Positions 24,015 through 25,274 of a DNA stretch of 25,274 nt are shown here, piece after piece. The notes beneath the pieces were generated by a model. That model made no database searches and was not told where the DNA came from. It saw only the letters and a program-made list of their open reading frames with translations. The position numbers were made by a program, and so were the translations under genes. The stretch spans positions 1 to 25,274 of the forward strand of contig CAZUGZ010000034.1 of assembly GCA_964620555.1 (NCBI GenBank). Reading direction: 5' to 3'. The stretch is from JAPOQD01 sp964620555. GTDB lineage: Bacteria > Pseudomonadota > Gammaproteobacteria > Pseudomonadales > Halieaceae. Position 1 is the first letter of the stretch. Every line of letters starts with the position of its first letter.

Positions 24015-25169
24015 ATGGTGAACCGGTTCGCGGCGGCGTCGCGTTTTTCGCCGCTGGTAATTCTGGGGTTGCTGGCGGCTTTGGTGCTGGTCTGTGGGCT
24101 GTGGGCCATGGAGCGGGCCGGCGCCGGCGCCGGCCGTGACCGCCAGGCCGACGGCGCGGCAAGCGCGGAATTCCATTGGAAGCTGATTACCGCCTGGCCC
24201 AAGAATTTCCCGGGTCTGGGCCTGGCCCCGGAAAATTTTGCCCGCATCGTCGATGCCATGAGCAATGGCCGGCTCAAGGTGCAGGTCTACGGGGCCGGTG
24301 AAGTGGTGCCGGCCTTTGGGGTGTTCGATGGGGTATCCCGGGGGGTGGCGGAAATGGGCCACGCCGCCGCCTATTACTGGACCGGCAAAGCGCCCGCCAG
24401 CGTGTTTTTTACCTCGGTGCCGTTTGGCCTCACCGCCCAGGAAACCAACGCCTGGTTGCACTATGGCGAGGGTCTGGCGCTGTGGCGGGAGGTCTACCGG
24501 CCGTTCAACCTGGTTCCCTTTGCCGGGGGCAACACCGGGGTGCAGATGGGCGGCTGGTTCAACCGGGAAATCAATTCGGTCGAGGATCTGCGGGGTCTGA
24601 AGATGCGCATCCCCGGCATCGGCGGCGAGGTGCTCAACCGCGCCGGGGGCACCGCCGTGGTGTTGCCGGGCGGCGAACTGTACACCTCGCTGCAAACCGG
24701 GGTCATCGACGCCACCGAGTGGGTGGGCCCCTACAACGACCAGGCCCTGGGTCTCCACGAGGTGGCCAGATACTACTACTACCCTGGCTGGCAGGAGCCC
24801 GGCGCCATGCTGGAGTTCACTGTCAACCTGGAGGCCTGGGACCGGCTGCCGGGGGACTTGCAGGCCATCGTTACCCATGCCGCCCGCGCCGTGAACCAGG
24901 ATATGCTGGACGAATACACTGCCCGCAACAACGACGCCCTGCAATCGCTCATTCAACAGCACGGCGTGCAGGTGCGCCGCTTCCCGGACGATGTTCTGGC
25001 GGCGCTGCGCCGCTCCGCCCTGGAAGTGTATGCGGCGTACGCCGCCAGTGACCCCATGTTCGCCAGGGTGTACGCCTCGTACACTTCGTTCATGCAAGGG
25101 GTCGGCGAATACCACCGGATATCCGAGCAGGCCTACATCAACACCCGCGATCTGCCCCCGGAGAACTGA
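24015..25169 (+). CDS. TRAP-transporter solute-binding protein, TakP/DctP family (probable 2-oxo acid binder)
   Basis: TRAP solute-binding proteins capture a carboxylate in the periplasm and hand it to a DctQ/DctM membrane transporter. The 384-residue protein has an N-terminal hydrophobic segment (12-30) that is a signal sequence or anchor, then a mature domain opening with WKLITAWPKNFPGLG. It resembles Rhodobacter TakP, the alpha-keto acid binder: AGEVVPAFGVFDGVSRGVAEMGHAAAYYW, GNTGVQMGGWFN (Gln177), GLKMRIPGIGGEVL (Arg198, the family's carboxylate-binding arginine) and DATEWVGPYND (Glu235-Trp236) followed by YYYYPGWQEPG. Ribosome site GGGAG at 24005-24009. Membrane subunits dctQ and dctM usually follow; only about 100 bp of repeat-bearing sequence remains, so their presence is unknown. 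The exact substrate is inferred. Confidence 0.88.
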   Translation: MVNRFAAASRFSPLVILGLLAALVLVCGLWAMERAGAGAGRDRQADGAASAEFHWKLITAWPKNFPGLGLAPENFARIVDAMSNGRLKVQVYGAGEVVPAFGVFDGVSRGVAEMGHAAAYYWTGKAPASVFFTSVPFGLTAQETNAWLHYGEGLALWREVYRPFNLVPFAGGNTGVQMGGWFNREINSVEDLRGLKMRIPGIGGEVLNRAGGTAVVLPGGELYTSLQTGVIDATEWVGPYNDQALGLHEVARYYYYPGWQEPGAMLEFTVNLEAWDRLPGDLQAIVTHAARAVNQDMLDEYTARNNDALQSLIQQHGVQVRRFPDDVLAALRRSALEVYAAYAASDPMFARVYASYTSFMQGVGEYHRISEQAYINTRDLPPEN

Positions 25170-25192
25170 CCGGACCCAAGCGCTAGGGCCGT

Positions 25193-25257
25193 CACCTGCT
25201 CCTTCTTAAGCACCCTATTGCGACAGAGCATTCGGGGGTTGTTTCGTCGCTCCATGG
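25193..25257. repeat. dispersed repeat, copy 2 (cut by window end)
   Basis: 25221-25257 matches 7461-7497 at 36 of 37 positions, and 25193-25231 matches 7620-7658 at 34 of 39. At the first locus these two pieces lie in the opposite order, 187 bp apart at their shared CGACAGAGCAT, so the family seems to have a repeating, possibly tandem organisation. The element lies 23 bp past the stop of the TRAP gene. The rest of the unit would be beyond the window. Confidence 0.85.
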
Positions 25258-25274
25258 CAGGGGCGGCGCTGGAT

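Overview
The window reads as GC-rich gammaproteobacterial chromosome. The conserved core blocks match Pseudomonas-like and marine gammaproteobacterial genomes: metK-ahcY-metF, gshB-tonB-yqgE-ruvX, mnmG-rsmG-parA-parB, atpIBEFHAGDC, glmU and uvrD. Family or genus cannot be fixed from the sequence alone. Nearly all genes lie on the + strand; the one exception is a membrane-anchored alpha/beta hydrolase.

Layout. (1) 1-2948: the methyl cycle genes metK (5' end cut off by the window), ahcY and metF, overlapping or nearly so. (2) 2959-4206 (minus): an alpha/beta hydrolase with an N-terminal membrane domain, convergent with metF and divergent from gshB. (3) 4368-7094: gshB, tonB, yqgE and ruvX, compact and partly overlapping. 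(4) 7095-7760: 666 bp with no gene. It holds degenerate DnaA-box-like 9-mers, several hairpins, a stretch of about 25% GC, an imperfect palindromic repeat and the mnmG promoter. It is a plausible but unproven replication origin. (5) 7761-11961: mnmG, rsmG, parA and parB. (6) 11962-13213: an apparent insertion between parB and the atp operon, with two hairpins, a promoter, a HigBA-type toxin-antitoxin pair and a broken TcmP-like gene. (7) 13214-20277: a strong sigma70-type promoter and the complete F1Fo ATP synthase operon. (8) 20301-21735: glmU with its own promoter. (9) 21827-23998: uvrD. (10) 24015-25169: a TakP-like TRAP solute-binding protein. (11) 25193-25274: a second copy of the repeat seen near 7.5 kb, cut by the window end.

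How the genes fit together. The first block recycles S-adenosylhomocysteine and supplies methyl groups. The gshB block makes glutathione next to a TonB and two conserved housekeeping genes. MnmG and RsmG modify tRNA and 16S rRNA, and ParA/ParB segregate the chromosome. The atp operon makes ATP, and GlmU supplies UDP-GlcNAc for the cell wall.

The genes themselves are mostly ordinary. The parts worth a second look are non-coding or accessory: the 7.1-7.76 kb region, the dispersed repeat shared with the window end, the toxin-antitoxin/TcmP insertion, and promoter positions that suggest leaderless or near-leaderless mRNAs for mnmG and uvrD. I found no convincing new multi-gene system.
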